A program made the position numbers and the translations under genes. Below are positions 51,344 through 61,710 of a DNA stretch of 64,000 bases, piece after piece. Within the stretch, counting starts at the first letter, position 1; each line of letters starts with the position of its first letter. The stretch covers positions 2,124,001 through 2,188,000 of the forward strand of contig LR990060.1 of NCBI GenBank assembly GCA_905147135.1, written 5' to 3'. Source of the stretch: Blastobasis lacticolella (taxonomy: Eukaryota > Arthropoda > Insecta > Lepidoptera > Blastobasidae). The notes under the pieces were generated by a model. That model did not search any database and was not told where the DNA came from. It saw only the letters and a list, made by a program, of their open reading frames with translations.

Positions 51344-53145
51344 CACAGTGTGTTAAGAACCCTCATTTTGTCTCACCTTAGTTTTATTGAGGAATACAAT
51401 AGTTGTTACCATTACACACTTAAGAGTAAAATTCCGAGAACGATATGGCTTATAGTTTTTGTGGAAAAAAAATTCAAAGTTGGCTTATACCCGGGTCCGG
51501 CAAAACACAAAAAAAATTATTAAAAAATAACTCAACATGTTATTTCAATTTTTATTATCTCAATCAAATATACATATAAAACTACACCTTTAGACAAGTT
51601 TTTGTAGAGTTACTGTGATCCTATCAAGAAATATAAATTTATTTTTCGTTTTTGGCTTTATTTTTTTTGTGCCACTGTAACGCTGTATTAGAAAGAGATT
51701 CATATATCAAACGAAAGCTTTAACAATCTCTTATGAGCAGTATTAAATTTACTATCTAATACCGCGTTATTCAAAATATATAACATAATTAAGTTTTTTT
51801 TCAGGGTTGTCACTTTTTATATCCGGATACAAATATTATTAAATTGTTGATCAATAAAACATCAATAATAAAAAAGATGACTTATTTTAGTATTCATTAG
51901 ATAAAATTAATTGCTCATTCTCATCAATATCTGGAACTAAAAAATCAACAGGTTTTAATAGCCACACTGCTTCTCTTGGTAGTGGATTCTTCTTTTGTTA
52001 AAGTTTTCTTTCTTTAATCCCAAAATCTTAAATTACAGGGTCTGAGGAGACCAATACTCTGTGGATCAAATCAAACATTGCTGCTTCACGACTGGTTTTT
52101 CTAGAATGATGCTCCCTATCAGACCGCCAGTATTTATTGCGTGTTTCTGCTCCTTGGCTCCGAAAGCATCCCAATTGGTAAAGGTGACAATTCTATTATT
52201 CTAGCACCATGTACTAGAATTTTATGTTAAGTAACTATCATTGGGTGCCAGGTCCACATACTTGTATGCCAAATCTCTACAAAAATTGCCGAATTTTGCT
52301 GGATCAATGGGCAAGTTACTTGACAATATTGTTAAAATACGTAAATATCGTCGAGAAGCCTATTATCGATTTCCAAAATTTTAGAGAAAGTTGCACGATA
52401 TCGATTCGAAAAGGCGGTCCGAGCCGTATTGCCGTCATTTGTGGTGCCTGAAGTAGGACGCACCACATCCACCAATAAGCCCATCTTTTCTCGGATTTCA
52501 GCTTGGACTTTTTTTTCGCTCCTCCACTAAGTGGCCATCTTCCGAATTTTTAGCAATTCGCCAGGGGGCATCTACTACAAGTTTCAATAGAAGCCTATCT
52601 TGGGCTAGAAAATTGGTATGAGCGCAAACAAATAAAAAGTTTTTTTTAATATTGACCTGAAGTGACAACCCTAGTTACAAAAAATCCGGATATAATTTAT
52701 ATTACTTGTAACTTCTGAATAACGCGGTGTTAGATAGTGAATTTAATACTGCTCATAATAGCTTGTTTAAGCTTTCGTTTCATATATGAATCTATTTCTA
52801 ATACAGCGTTACAATGGCACAAAAAAAATAAAACCGAAAATGAAAAATAACTTTGTATTTCTTGATAGGATCACAGTAACTCTACAAAAACTTGTCTAAA
52901 GGTGTAGTTTTATATGTATATTTGATTGAGATAATCAAAATTGGAATAACATGTTAAGTTACCTTTTAATTATTTTTTTTGTGTATTGTCGGACCCAGTT
53001 ATAAGCTAACTTTGAATTTTTTTTCCACAAAAACTACAAGCCATATCGTTTTCGGAGTTTTACTCTGATGTGTGTAATGGTAATAACTATTGTATTCCTC
53101 AAAAAAACTAAGGTGAGACAAAACGAAGGTCTTTAACACACTGTG
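51344..53145 (-). mobile_element. Transib-like DNA transposon with ~0.48 kb inverted repeats
   Basis: 1802 bp between CGATT duplications (51339-51343 and 53146-53150). Both ends begin CACAGTGTGTTAA on their outer strand. The inverted repeats run to about 51815 and from about 52660, roughly 85% alike by eye (shared blocks include CTCACCTTAGTTTT, TTTGTAGAGTTACTGTGATC, GGGTTGTCACTT). The CAC(A/T)GTG-type end, the 5 bp duplication and the internal Transib transposase relic agree. Transib is the superfamily from which the RAG1 recombinase is thought to derive, and CACAGTG equals the RSS heptamer. Known Transib ends are usually short, so the long arms are odd. Confidence 0.82.
51887..52600 (-). pseudogene. 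Decayed C-terminal part of a Transib transposase
   Basis: Three frames together cover about 210 codons on the minus strand. In order: LLLKLVVDAPWRIAKNSEDG (about 52590); VQAEIREKMGLLVDVVRPTS followed by GTTNDGNTARTAFSNRYRAT (NDGNTAR codons at 52439-52419); a stop; FCRDLAYKYVDLAPNDSYL; HKILVHGARIIELSPLPIGM (about 52220-52165); NKYWRSDREHHSRKTSREAA and MFDLIHRVLVSSDPVI (about 52140-52030); and finally WLLKPVDFLVPDIDENEQLI to a TAA at 51889-51887. The NDGNTAR, HKILVHG, LPIGMLSE and SRKTSREA blocks are Transib hallmarks as I know the family. At least three frameshifts and two stops make it dead. The N-terminal two thirds, with the two Asp of the DDE triad, are absent. Confidence 0.78.
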
Positions 53146-53164
53146 CGATTCTACGAACCTTTTG

Positions 53165-53235
53165 AAAGGTATGTTCCGGGTTTCCTAGCGCATACTTCGG
53201 TTGTCCTTTAAAATGTGTGATAATAACCGCGATAA
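53165..53235 (+). repeat. I repeat fragment
   Basis: GGTATGTTCCGGGTTTCCTA, GCGCATACTTCGG, AAATGTGTGATAATAACCGC. Same two ends as 47955-48100 with the middle deleted. Confidence 0.5.
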
Positions 53236-53289
53236 TTTAACCTTGGTTATCGGTCCCCCAAGCTTTGAAGCCTACAGTGTGTATATTAG

Positions 53290-53600
53290 TAGGTCCGCCG
53301 TGACCATGATCCAGGATTTGGCAGGTCAAGTAATTACAGTGGAGCGACTGCCATCTGAGCTTCATGACCCTGCTACTAGGGAAACCTGACCAGATTGGAT
53401 CATGGTTACACATCCAGTCGCCTGAATGTGCAGACTTCATCACGATGTTTTCCCTCACCGTAAGAGCATCGGTTAGTATTCAACTAATGTACATAACTCA
53501 GAAAACAGTCATTGGTACATGGCCGGAGCGGGATTCGAAGCCGGGACCTCTGGCTTACGAGTCAAATACTCTAACCGCTCGGTCACCGACGCTCGATAGT
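53290..53600 (-). mobile_element. SINE D copy, nearly full-length
   Basis: CCGTGACCATGATCCAGGAT, GGAGCGACTGCCATCTGAGC, GATTGGATCATGGTTACACA, then the reversed head: B-box complement GGGATTCGAAGCCGGG and CTCTAACCGCTCGGTCACCG. It lacks the last 40 or so bases. Confidence 0.78.
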
Positions 53601-53849
53601 GTGTATATTAGTATGTAGGTGTAAATTTTAAGCTTATAATATAGTAGTTTACCAAGATGATTAATGCTACTTTTGTTGCTTGTTTGACTGGTGTTTATCT
53701 TTTTCTCTTTCTAGACAAGGGTTGCCTGGAAGAGATCTCTTGTAGCGATAAGGCCGCCTTTATCCACAAATTTTCGTTTTTTAAATTTTGTGTGTAATAA
53801 AGAGAATATATATCTATCTATATCAGCCCAGAGTCGCTTTTGAAGTATC
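53601..53849. other. Nothing seen
   Basis: AT-rich spacer. Confidence 0.35.
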
Positions 53850-53851
53850 CT

Positions 53852-53942
53852 TGAAAATCTATTTTCAGATTAATGGGGTGACTAGTGACACCAGCGCCTC
53901 GAAAATCTATTTCGAGTATAATGGGGTGACTACAGCACCCTT
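53852..53942 (+). repeat. Tandem pair of about 47 bp
   Basis: GAAAATCTATTTTCAGATTA then ATGGGGTGACTAGTGACACC is followed at 53897 by GAAAATCTATTTCGAGTATA then ATGGGGTGACTACAGCACC. Confidence 0.75.
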
Positions 53943-54229
53943 TGAGTACTTTCAGGGTCTGAAATTCGAATGATCGAGGAAACACAACGCGTCTGTAAGG
54001 GCGAAAATACTGCCATCTTAACCGTAAAACGTTTCATGTCGCGAAGGCCAAATGTCGGTAAGGGGCTGTACCCACCGTTGAGAATTCTTTGCGTTTAGCA
54101 TTGGATACGTAAGCGAGCCATATTTTGTTCAAATTAGTTCAAAGTTTGTTTGTATCCCAAAAGGCGTTTTGGGATATCTCCGATCGCAGTGATGTGGTTT
54201 TATTTTTATTTTTATTTTATTTAGAAAAA

Positions 54230-54231
<2 letters not shown>

Positions 54232-54286
<55 letters not shown>

Positions 54287-54331
54287 GTACACACACACGC
54301 ACACACTCACACACACACACACGCACACACA
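54232..54331. repeat. (CA)n microsatellite
   Basis: About 100 bp of AC units. Uninterrupted to about 54284, then with CG, GT and TC interruptions. Any open frame here is a repeat artefact. Confidence 0.95.
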
Positions 54332-54417
54332 TGTATATACCTTGTTTTATTCTTCTTTTTTATCGTTCTTTTTGTTTGTCAGTTCAAAGCAATCAGTTGA
54401 ATATCATTTATTGAGGT

Positions 54418-54835
54418 ATTGAGCCGCTGAGTCAGCGGAGGGATTTCGCCTCCCTTTGTGTTTTCTACCGCTTGTACAACGATGTTTGTTCTGAAGAATT
54501 GTTTGACATTATGCCTAAAGCTACATTCTATCATCGCACCGCTCGCCACAGACAGAGAGTTCATCCACACACCTTGGAGCCAATTTGATCGCGAACTGTG
54601 CGGTTCCAAAGAAACTTTTTCCCATCCACACTAAGGTTGTGGAATGAACTACCTGGAGAGGTTTCCCCTGGAGAGTACAACATGGAGTTCTTCAAAAAAG
54701 AGGTGAAAAGGTTTTTACGAGGTCGGTAACGCGTGGGTGATGCCCCTGGTATTGTAAACGTCCATAGGCTGCAGTGACTGCTTACCATCAGGCAGGCCGT
54801 TACCTTGTTTGCCACCTTAGTGGTATCAAAAAAAA
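54418..54835 (+). mobile_element. LINE C, longest copy
   Basis: The frame RRDFASLCVFYRLYNDVCSE then ELFDIMPKATFYHRTARHRQ breaks at a TGA, followed by SRTVRFQRNF and LRLWNELPGEV-type residues and the 3' tail to TATCAAAAAAAA. The FYRLYN...SEELFD block is shared with B1, so B1 and C are related LINE lineages. Confidence 0.75.
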
Positions 54836-55139
54836 ACAAAAAAAGCTATACGTTACAATGCGACTTACTGTATATATTTTACCTATTTTAATGAATTACA
54901 AGAAATCTGAAGAGCATTGAACATTTACTATGGAGAAAATCGCCACCCACTCAGCCATTTAGAAAAAATAACGATTTTGCGGCCACTCATAAAACTTATG
55001 CCAATCGATAGGAAACTTTAATATCTATCGATGACTTTATATTCAAAAATGTCAAAAACGGTATACCTTGCGAGATATCGCAAGTCAAAGATGTACATTA
55101 AGTACCGACACATGGGGAACAAACACCCCCTACTAAATC
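54836..55139. other. No gene seen
   Basis: AT-rich and unassigned. Confidence 0.4.
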
Positions 55140-55310
55140 TACTCATAGTCAATTATCTTCTAAACTACTGAACCGATTTAATAAAGATAGAAATAATTTC
55201 GATTAAAAGACCTTTCAAATACAGAAAACCGCATTGAAATTGGTTCATCCGTTCGGGAGCTACAGAAAGATGGATACACGCGTTAAGCTTACAACAAAAA
55301 ATTAACTAGA
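55140..55310 (+). repeat. Dispersed repeat fragment (CGTTCGGGAGCTAC type)
   Basis: AAACTACTGAACCGATTTAA, AACCGCATTGAAATTGGTTC and ATCCGTTCGGGAGCTACAGA. Similar words lie at 58345-58430 and, reversed, at 63905-63960. Confidence 0.5.
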
Positions 55311-55394
55311 ATAAAGTGTTTTGTAAGATAATGTGTACACTAACATACAAAATACTTTATTTCATAATAATATGCCATTCGGGTCTCGAGACTG

Positions 55395-55700
55395 TTCAAT
55401 TAGTTTAAGATAGGTAGGGCATAGCGGGGTGTCTCGTTCGAATTGGAGCCGCCTGACTGGGGAAGTACCTGACAGAATATCGCAGCTAAATAATACTCTT
55501 TTAAATAGTATTGTGTTTCTGCCGGTGAGTAAGGTTTCCAGTGCTCCATGGGGTGGAGATTTGGGGAACCGAGGCTTTGGCAGTGGAGGTGGGCAACGCA
55601 TTAGCGATACTCTTGGTGTTGCTAATGTCTATAGGCAGTGGTGATCACTTTCCATCAGGTGGACCGCTTGCCTGTTTGCCTACCGTAGGTCATAAATAAC
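55395..55700 (+). mobile_element. SINE B2 copy
   Basis: AAGATAGGTAGGGCATAGCG, GGAGCCGCCTGACTGGGGAA, GGTGATCACTTTCCATCAGG and ACCGTAGGTCATAAATAA. The only plus-strand B2. It lacks a CTTTTTGCTGCCAGAGC segment. Confidence 0.78.
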
Positions 55701-55895
55701 AAGTCTCCTGTCCTTAGCAGTAGACCTTGGTCAACCTCGCTTCGCCACATATCGTAGGCATATGGTACACCTAACGAGTGATGAGCTCGTGGCGGTGCTG
55801 AAGGTCGACTAGTCTCAAACTACGAAACGGTCACCCATTCAGTTCCAGGACGCTATGAACATTGCTTAACCTAGGTTATAGGTCTCGCAAGCTTC
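55701..55895 (+). repeat. M repeat, uninterrupted
   Basis: CCTTGGTCAACCTCGCTTCG, CGAAACGGTCACCCATTCAG, CTATGAACATTGCTTAACC and GGTCTCGCAAGC. Useful as the empty-site comparison for Transib. Confidence 0.6.
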
Positions 55896-55994
55896 TTTAT
55901 TTTATGGAATAAGATAATTAAGTTGCATAATGCATTGCCCACACTGTAAGAGTGTATGAATGGCAGAATGCTATGCTGTAGAGCCTCTAGCATC

Positions 55995-56335
55995 AGCGTA
56001 GGTTTGCGCGTCTGTCGGTCTTCTACAAGTAGTATTTCGGAGAGTGTGCAAAGCAGATGCTTGATCTCATTCCGCCAACGGGAAAGACGATCCGAGCAAA
56101 CGCTTCATCCTTATGTCGTGTATCTTCCAGCTACCGGCGCGAATCGCTTTAGTTCAACCGTTATAATGCGTACGGCTAAGGAATGAGACACGTTGTGTTT
56201 TCTGATCATTATAATTTGTACGCCTTCAAGGCTAAAGTGAATAGGCGGTTCCTAGACAGGCATGCTCCATATTCGGCCACATCGTCACTTAGCACCAGGT
56301 AAGATAACGGTCAAATTCCCGGCTAGCCTAATAAA
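55995..56335 (+). mobile_element. LINE O 3' end
   Basis: TTGCGCGTCTGTCGGTCTTC, AACGCTTCATCCTTATGTCG, AATGCGTACGGCTAAGGAAT, GCGGTTCCTAGACAGGCATG, and the tail AACGGTCAAATTCCCGGCTA with AATAAAAAAA. It covers the same extent as 1470-1830. Confidence 0.75.
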
Positions 56336-56814
56336 AAAATGCTTCCGGGCGAATTAGCATTCAGCGTAAACTTCTTTACGTAAATACGTCAGAGTTTTCG
56401 ATTTACTTTGACAATCTAGTATTTGTGCAATAAACGCGGAACGAACACATCCAGTCAGCACTTTGCCTAATGTTATAAATATACCATACATTACCTTTCG
56501 TGGTCTCTTTTCGGCACATCAAAGAAGTATAATAATAAAAATAATGTGACCGAAATTACGTCGTACTGACTGAGGCCTCGATGTTGCAGGGACGGATTTA
56601 GGGCGTTTTTCCTTGTTTGTAATAAAACGAAAGAAAATGATTTATTTACAAGGTAAATACATTACAAAATAGCGCTTCTTACAGTATCCAGGAATGGATA
56701 GGCAAATGAAGATCAATCATATGGTAGAATTATGCGGATTTGTTGATAAAATCTGAATGCATTATCATAGATATGAAAGTTAGTGAAAGAATTTTTGAAG
56801 TCTTTGGCTGGTCC
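56336..56814. other. No gene seen
   Basis: AT-rich and unassigned. Confidence 0.4.
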
Positions 56815-56970
56815 AGAATTGGGCAGATCAGATGTATATAGTGGAGCGACTGCCATCTGACCTCCGTGACCCTCCTACCAGGGGAACCTGACCAGTTTGG
56901 GTCATAGTTACACATTCAGTTACCTGAATGTGCAGGTTTCATTACGATGTTTTCGCTCACCGTAACATTA
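56815..56970 (-). mobile_element. SINE D fragment, reversed
   Basis: GAGCGACTGCCATCTGACCT, CCAGGGGAACCTGACCAGTT, CCTGAATGTGCAGGTTTCAT, and CTCACCGTAA. Confidence 0.75.
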
Positions 56971-57017
56971 CCAAATCTATGGAAGCGAAAGTTGGGTCAG
57001 ATGAAACATGAAAGTAG

Positions 57018-57178
57018 AATAACTATGATCCAATCTGGTCAGGTCCCCCTGGTAGCAGGGTCACGGAGGTCAGATGGCAGTTGCTGATTGGCCATATCTG
57101 GGATCATGGTCAAGGCGGACTCCGGGCCCTCGTGCGCAAGAACACATCCGGGACATTAACGCCAAGATTACATTAGGT
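57018..57178 (+). mobile_element. SINE D fragment, forward
   Basis: CTATGATCCAATCTGGTCAG to AACACATCCGGGACATTAAC. With 56815-56970 it forms an inverted pair 48 bp apart. Confidence 0.75.
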
Positions 57179-57424
57179 AATGTCAGAACGAGCCCTCTAC
57201 GAGAAGCCATTAAGAGTTATGACATACATCGCATTTAAAATAATTGTATTACATTGTATTCTGACGCAGTGGGTGCCAGAAGATGGATCTAAAGGCCACG
57301 GAAAAAATGGCTAGAGTATCTCGACGCCTACGAATGTAATGGCCCTCTATAAAGCGGGAGCTTGGCTTTGTGAAAGCCTTGGCTCGGTGTTAGCCAATAA
57401 AACGAAATACTGTAGCGTAGTCTA
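57179..57424. other. Nothing seen
   Basis: Unassigned spacer. Confidence 0.35.
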
Positions 57425-57429
57425 AGCGT

Positions 57430-57970
57430 CGGTAGCGTCGGTAGCCGGGCGGTTGAGTATCCAACTCGCAAGCGAGAGGTACCGGGTTCGAATACCGCTG
57501 CAGCTTTATACCACTAAGGTGGCAAACAAGCTTGCGGCCTGCCTGATGGTAAGCAGTCACCGCAGCCTATGGACGTTTGCAATACCAGGGGCATCACCCA
57601 CGCGTTGCCGACCCCGTAAAAACCTTTTAACCCCTTTCTTGAAGAACTCCATGTTGTACTCTCCAGGGAAAACCTCTCCAGGTAGTATGCTATGTACCAA
57701 TGACTTTTTTCTGAGTTATGTTCGTTAGTTGAATACTAACCGATGCTCTTACGGTGAGGGAAACATCGTGATGAAACCTGCAAATTCAGGAAACTAAATT
57801 TGTAACCATGATCCAATCCGGTTTGGTTCCCCTGGTAGCAGTGTCACGGAGATCAGCTGGTTGTCGCTCCACTGTAATTACCTGATCGCCAAATCCTGGA
57901 TCATGGTCAAGGCGGACCCCGGGCCCTAGTTCTCGAGAGAACAACCGGGATATTAACGCCAAGATGATTA
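57430..57970 (+). mobile_element. SINE D, full-length, split by LINE C
   Basis: The head has GGCGGTTGAGTATCCAACTC (GCAAGCGAGAGG after) and B box GGTTCGAATACC (57430-57505). The body resumes at 57688 (ATGTACCAATGACTTTTTTC) and ends ACAACCGGGATATTAACGCC. The two parts join exactly as in other D copies. Confidence 0.8.
57506..57687 (-). mobile_element. LINE C 3' end inside SINE D
   Basis: TTATACCACTAAGGTGGCAA, GCCTGATGGTAAGCAGTCAC and GAGAAAACC-like to CTCTCCAGGTAGT, reversed. No long A-run remains. Confidence 0.8.
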
Positions 57971-58139
57971 TTACTGTAGCGTAGTCTAAATTACGAATGT
58001 TTACGTATCACGCTGTTCAACTAAAGCACTAAAGCGCAATGCCTAGACATCACTACGTAGTATTTAAGCTAACCGACAGACGAAGTCTAATAGCCTTACA
58101 ACCAAGTGTACTCTCAAGTAAACTCAAATATTTTCTTAA

Positions 58140-58330
58140 CTACTGAACCGAGAATAGAGAAAACATTAACTCGGTCTATCCGGAAAGAGGCCCCGGGGGC
58201 GACCCAAGAATGGATTGACATCGCTGAGTCGAATGCGAGAGCCAACGGCTTACGACGCGAAGACCGGGCGAAGTGGAGAAGAATGAGTAGGAAAGCGGGC
58301 CCTGGCAGAGGCCGGGATAAGCGCTAGAAC
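58140..58330 (+). mobile_element. RTE-type LINE C-terminal fragment
   Basis: The frame has TQEWIDIAESNARANGLRRE then DRAKWRRMSRKAGPGRGRDK, ending TAG. Same pattern as 59400-59215 (minus) and 16012-15875 (minus). Confidence 0.65.
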
Positions 58331-58439
58331 GATGATGATTAACTCGGTTCATCCATTCGGGAGCCACGATACCACAGACAGATACACAAAGACACAGATA
58401 CACGTCAAACTTGTAACACTTTTTTCGTTAGGGGTGAAT

Positions 58440-58612
58440 GTGTTACCATGATCCAATCTGGTCAGGTTCCCTTGATAGCAGAGTCACGGAGTTCAGATGG
58501 CAGTCGCTCCACTGTAATTATCTGATCGGCCATATCCTGGATCATGGTCAAGACAGACCCCGGGCCCTCTGGCGCGAGAGCACAACCGGGACATTAGCGA
58601 CAAGATGATTTT
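58440..58612 (+). mobile_element. SINE D, headless
   Basis: TTACCATGATCCAATCTGGT, GGCAGTCGCTCCACTGTAAT, GCGAGAGCACAACCGGGACA. Confidence 0.75.
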
Positions 58613-58844
58613 TTTCAGCCCAGAAGTAGACTGTTGTTACCCCAAAACTGACGTACAGGAACTAATAAAAGGCAAAAATATTGATACAGATGAAGTCTTT
58701 AAATAAAAATCCGTATCCTATATGACACGTGTAACATTGTTTACTCGACATACAGCCTATATTTGTTTGCAATACAATTCAATGTCAATATTATTCTGAA
58801 CTACGCGTTGTGAAAACAGCCACCCTGTTTTCCATCATCATGAT

Positions 58845-59062
58845 GACTGAGTGTTTTAGTGGTTAGCATCTCTGTCTGCCACGCAGAGTTCCTGGGTTCG
58901 ATTCAAATTTTAATTTCTGTAACGGGTCTGGGTGTAATGTAATATGTATTATAAGTATGCATATAAAAGTAAAGAAGTAGTTTATCAGTTATCTAGCATC
59001 CATAACACAAGCTTTGCTAATTTGGGCTAGATAGCGCTGTGTGAATTGTCCAAGTATTTTTA
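58845..59062 (+). mobile_element. SINE E copy
   Basis: TGACTGAGTGTTTTAGTGGT, B box GGGTTCGATTC, TAATTTCTGTAACGGGTCTG, and the end GATAGCGCTGTGTGAATTGT. Confidence 0.75.
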
Positions 59063-59164
59063 TTAATTTCGAAATCCACGCGGACAAAGTCGCAGGCGAA
59101 AGATAGTATATGTATACATGTTAAATCATACCAACGCAGACATGCCTCAAGAAGAAGAACGATT

Positions 59165-59450
59165 AATTTTTGTCCAAATCGCTGCCACCGGCTAGGTAAA
59201 TGGCTGCGTTGTCTCGTTGGATCATCTTCATCATCCTAACATTCATCCCGGCTTCTGCCAGGGTCGTTATCCGACTCATTCTTCTCCACTTTGCCCGGTC
59301 TTCGGCATCCTCGCGTCCTAGGTCGTTGGCTCTCGAATCCGACGTAGCGATGTCAATCCATCGCTTCTTGTTTCGCCTACGGGGCCTCTTTCCTGATACC
59401 GGCAGGTTTAGACACCTACTTCCCACGTATCCCTGAGGCTTACCCAACAT
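59165..59450 (-). mobile_element. RTE-type LINE C-terminal fragment
   Basis: The minus frame has GYVGSRCLNLPVSGKRPRRR, NKKRWIDIATSDSRANDLGR and AEDRAKWRRMSRITTLAEAG. It ends with repeated ATG/ATGAT codons. The longest of the three RTE tails. Confidence 0.72.
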
Positions 59451-59955
59451 GTGACCTACTTAAACAACGCGTTGTCTCGTTCGATAACCATGCTCATTTC
59501 TAGGAACGACATACCTAGTATAAAAATTGTGGTGAAATATCCATTATTAAGGCCTTGTAACGCGTCTGGCTGTCAATTTTATCGTCATTTTGCCGCCGAT
59601 CATGCGTCTATTATACCGAAAACCCCTTTTATTTCCCCAACACCCTGTATATTCGTCTGACAGCCATTGACAAAGGGATAATAAATAGCGTACTACAAAT
59701 ATTGAAAGTGAACGTTGTTTGAGTTATTTTTATCGAGTGGTATTAAAATTAATAAATGATTTTACACGGCTTTGTCGGCCGTTGTCTGGTTCTGTCTGGC
59801 ATTGTCGGGCACCTTTCGGTTGTCTACAATAGGGAAATGCTTTGAAAATAAATGAAATTGTTGGTTTTAAATGTTTACATTTCTCCTGTAATTTCAAGGT
59901 AAAATGAAAAGAGGTTGAAAATTAAAGTTAATGGGACTTACCTTAAAATCTTGTA
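59451..59955. other. No gene seen
   Basis: GGTTCTGTCTGGCATTGTCG near 59788 resembles the F repeat at 40335. The remainder is unassigned. Confidence 0.4.
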
Positions 59956-60068
59956 ATTTTTTTTTTTTTTTTTTGTTATACGGCAGACAAACAGGCAAGC
60001 GGGCCACCTGATGGAAAGTGGTCACCGCCGCCTATGGACATCAGCAACACCAGGGGAGTCACTGAGGG
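59956..60068 (-). mobile_element. LINE B1, last 100 bp
   Basis: Poly-T at 59956-59973, GTTATACGGCAGACAAACAG, GTGGTCACCGCCGCCTATGG and ACACCAGGGGAGTCACTG. Strongly 5'-truncated. Confidence 0.78.
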
Positions 60069-60640
60069 GAGTGTAATATATAAAAAGTGTACAGCCAAAG
60101 CACGTTTAAAATATAGGTAAACGGATCTTCGGCCTAATGTAAACTGATGACGAATGGACGTGAAACAAGAAGTTTTAGGATAATTTATGCATAAATTTGA
60201 ACGTGGAACCGTATGAGAAAATATCATGATAATAAGTAATGTCTACTTAACATGAGCTCATGTCCAAGTAAACTTATAGGACTAAATAGTTTCTAACTTA
60301 GTGTATTTTATGTTAGTTATAGAAAGGTGATGGGTTCTTTTTACAAGAAATAACCTAAAATGATTCAATTAATACAGTTGTCTTATGCACTAGACTGAAA
60401 TGTAGAATTTTTTTTTTTCAATATGCTTGCATTTGTCCTCAACTCACCTAATGGATAGCAACAATGAGGTTCCTATCTACGCAGATGTCGTGTCGGAGGG
60501 GTGCTTCGTGCCAGATGGCACGGTCATTATGCGTCTCCTTTCTACTTTCCTATCTATCCCCGACCTTTTTAACTTCCGAGGTAAAAAGAGGGATGTGATA
60601 TGAGTTTGACGTATGTATCTGTGTTACTGTCTGTGGCACC
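60069..60640. other. No gene seen
   Basis: GTTTGACGTATGTATCTGTG near 60606 is a reversed dispersed-repeat word (compare 58380-58415). Confidence 0.4.
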
Positions 60641-60644
60641 GTAG

Positions 60645-60712
60645 CTCATCATCCACGCGTTGCCGACCCCGTAATAAACTTTTTACCCCTTTTTTGAAGA
60701 ACTCCATTCAGA
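60645..60712 (-). mobile_element. LINE C fragment
   Basis: CATCCACGCGTTGCCGACCC and TTTTTTGAAGAACTCCATTC, a 60 bp internal piece. Confidence 0.55.
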
Positions 60713-60794
60713 GGTGATTTTTCTTGTAGTAAAGGGACATGGACTTCTATATTGCGGACCCCATGCAAACCCACACTCTTCATTTTTATGACTA

Positions 60795-61108
60795 GTCGAT
60801 TTTTTATTTAACATTATTATTATTATTATTATTAAAATACTGACTTAATTTGTGACAGTTGAATGTAATGCAAATTCTTATTTGGAAATGGACATTTGAA
60901 TTTTATTTTATTGTTTAATTTTTTTACAGTAGGTACTTATTGTGCAAGATGACTTGTGATAGTGATAGGTAAAAAATGTTTGTTTGTGACATTTGATTAT
61001 TATAAATTTATGTATTACAATTAATGTAATTTGTGACATTTTATAACTTTAACAATTGACATGTAATGAATATTACCAATGAATAAATATGAAATATGAA
61101 ATATGAAG
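60795..61108 (+). mobile_element. LINE J 3' UTR
   Basis: TTATTTAACATTATTATTAT, TTTGGAAATGGACATTTGAA, GTGCAAGATGACTTGTGATA, ending AATAAATATGAAATATGAAA. Complementary to 38615-38900 over about 280 bp. Confidence 0.75.
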
Positions 61109-61394
61109 AACTCACACCCGCAAGAAACCCAAAGGCAAACCATATATTCTCTTTAATCTCAACTACGTACATTTTACATTTTATTACTACGAAGCCGAAG
61201 TAAATTTGCATGTACCTAACTGCTTCGTTCATTTCACGGCTTTTGAGCGAAATAACTTACCGAGACTTTGATAAAATGGGAAGAGTTTCAGTCTTGATTC
61301 GAATTAGTTGCCTGGGAATTGCGACTTTAGAAGCAATGTTTACTTTATTGTACGACTGGTGCGGCGGATTTTTCTTTTACGTAATACAAAAAAA
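61109..61394. other. No gene seen
   Basis: Non-coding. Confidence 0.35.
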
Positions 61395-61510
61395 TCTCGG
61401 CGTTAATATCCTGGCTGTGCTCTGCGCACGAGGGCACGAAGCCGCCTTGACCTTGATCCAGGATTTGGCAGATCAGCTAAATACGTGGAAACTGACCAGA
61501 TTGGATTCAG
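61395..61510 (-). mobile_element. SINE D fragment
   Basis: CTCGGCGTTAATATCCTGGC, TTGATCCAGGATTTGGCAGA and CTGACCAGATTGGATTC. Internal deletion of the TGCCATCTGACC part. Confidence 0.65.
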
Positions 61511-61599
61511 TCGCCAATTTTCCTTTTCCGTTGCGGGAAGGGCCCGTACAGACGTACGCGACTTCTGCACGAATTGATTCAAATGAATTTTGGTGTCTA

Positions 61600-61710
61600 T
61601 GGTAATGACTCGCATCCGACTCCGCGATGTCGCCGACGGAACCCCTTTTCTGATACTGGCAGATTCAGGCACCTATTTCCCACGTATTTTTGGGGCTTAC
61701 GCAACACGTG
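61600..61710 (-). mobile_element. RTE-type LINE fragment
   Basis: TTCTGATACTGGCAGATTCA, GGCACCTATTTCCCACGTAT. The complement resembles the VGNRCLNLPVSEKG part of the RTE tail at 59450-59390. Confidence 0.5.

Noticed and set aside
51344..51400. Full RSS (heptamer plus nonamer)
   Set aside because: Only the heptamer matches; positions 12 and 23 bp inward do not resemble the A-rich nonamer at either end.
54125..54400. His/Thr-rich protein across the CA repeat
   Set aside because: The frame is only a translation of the microsatellite and its flanks.
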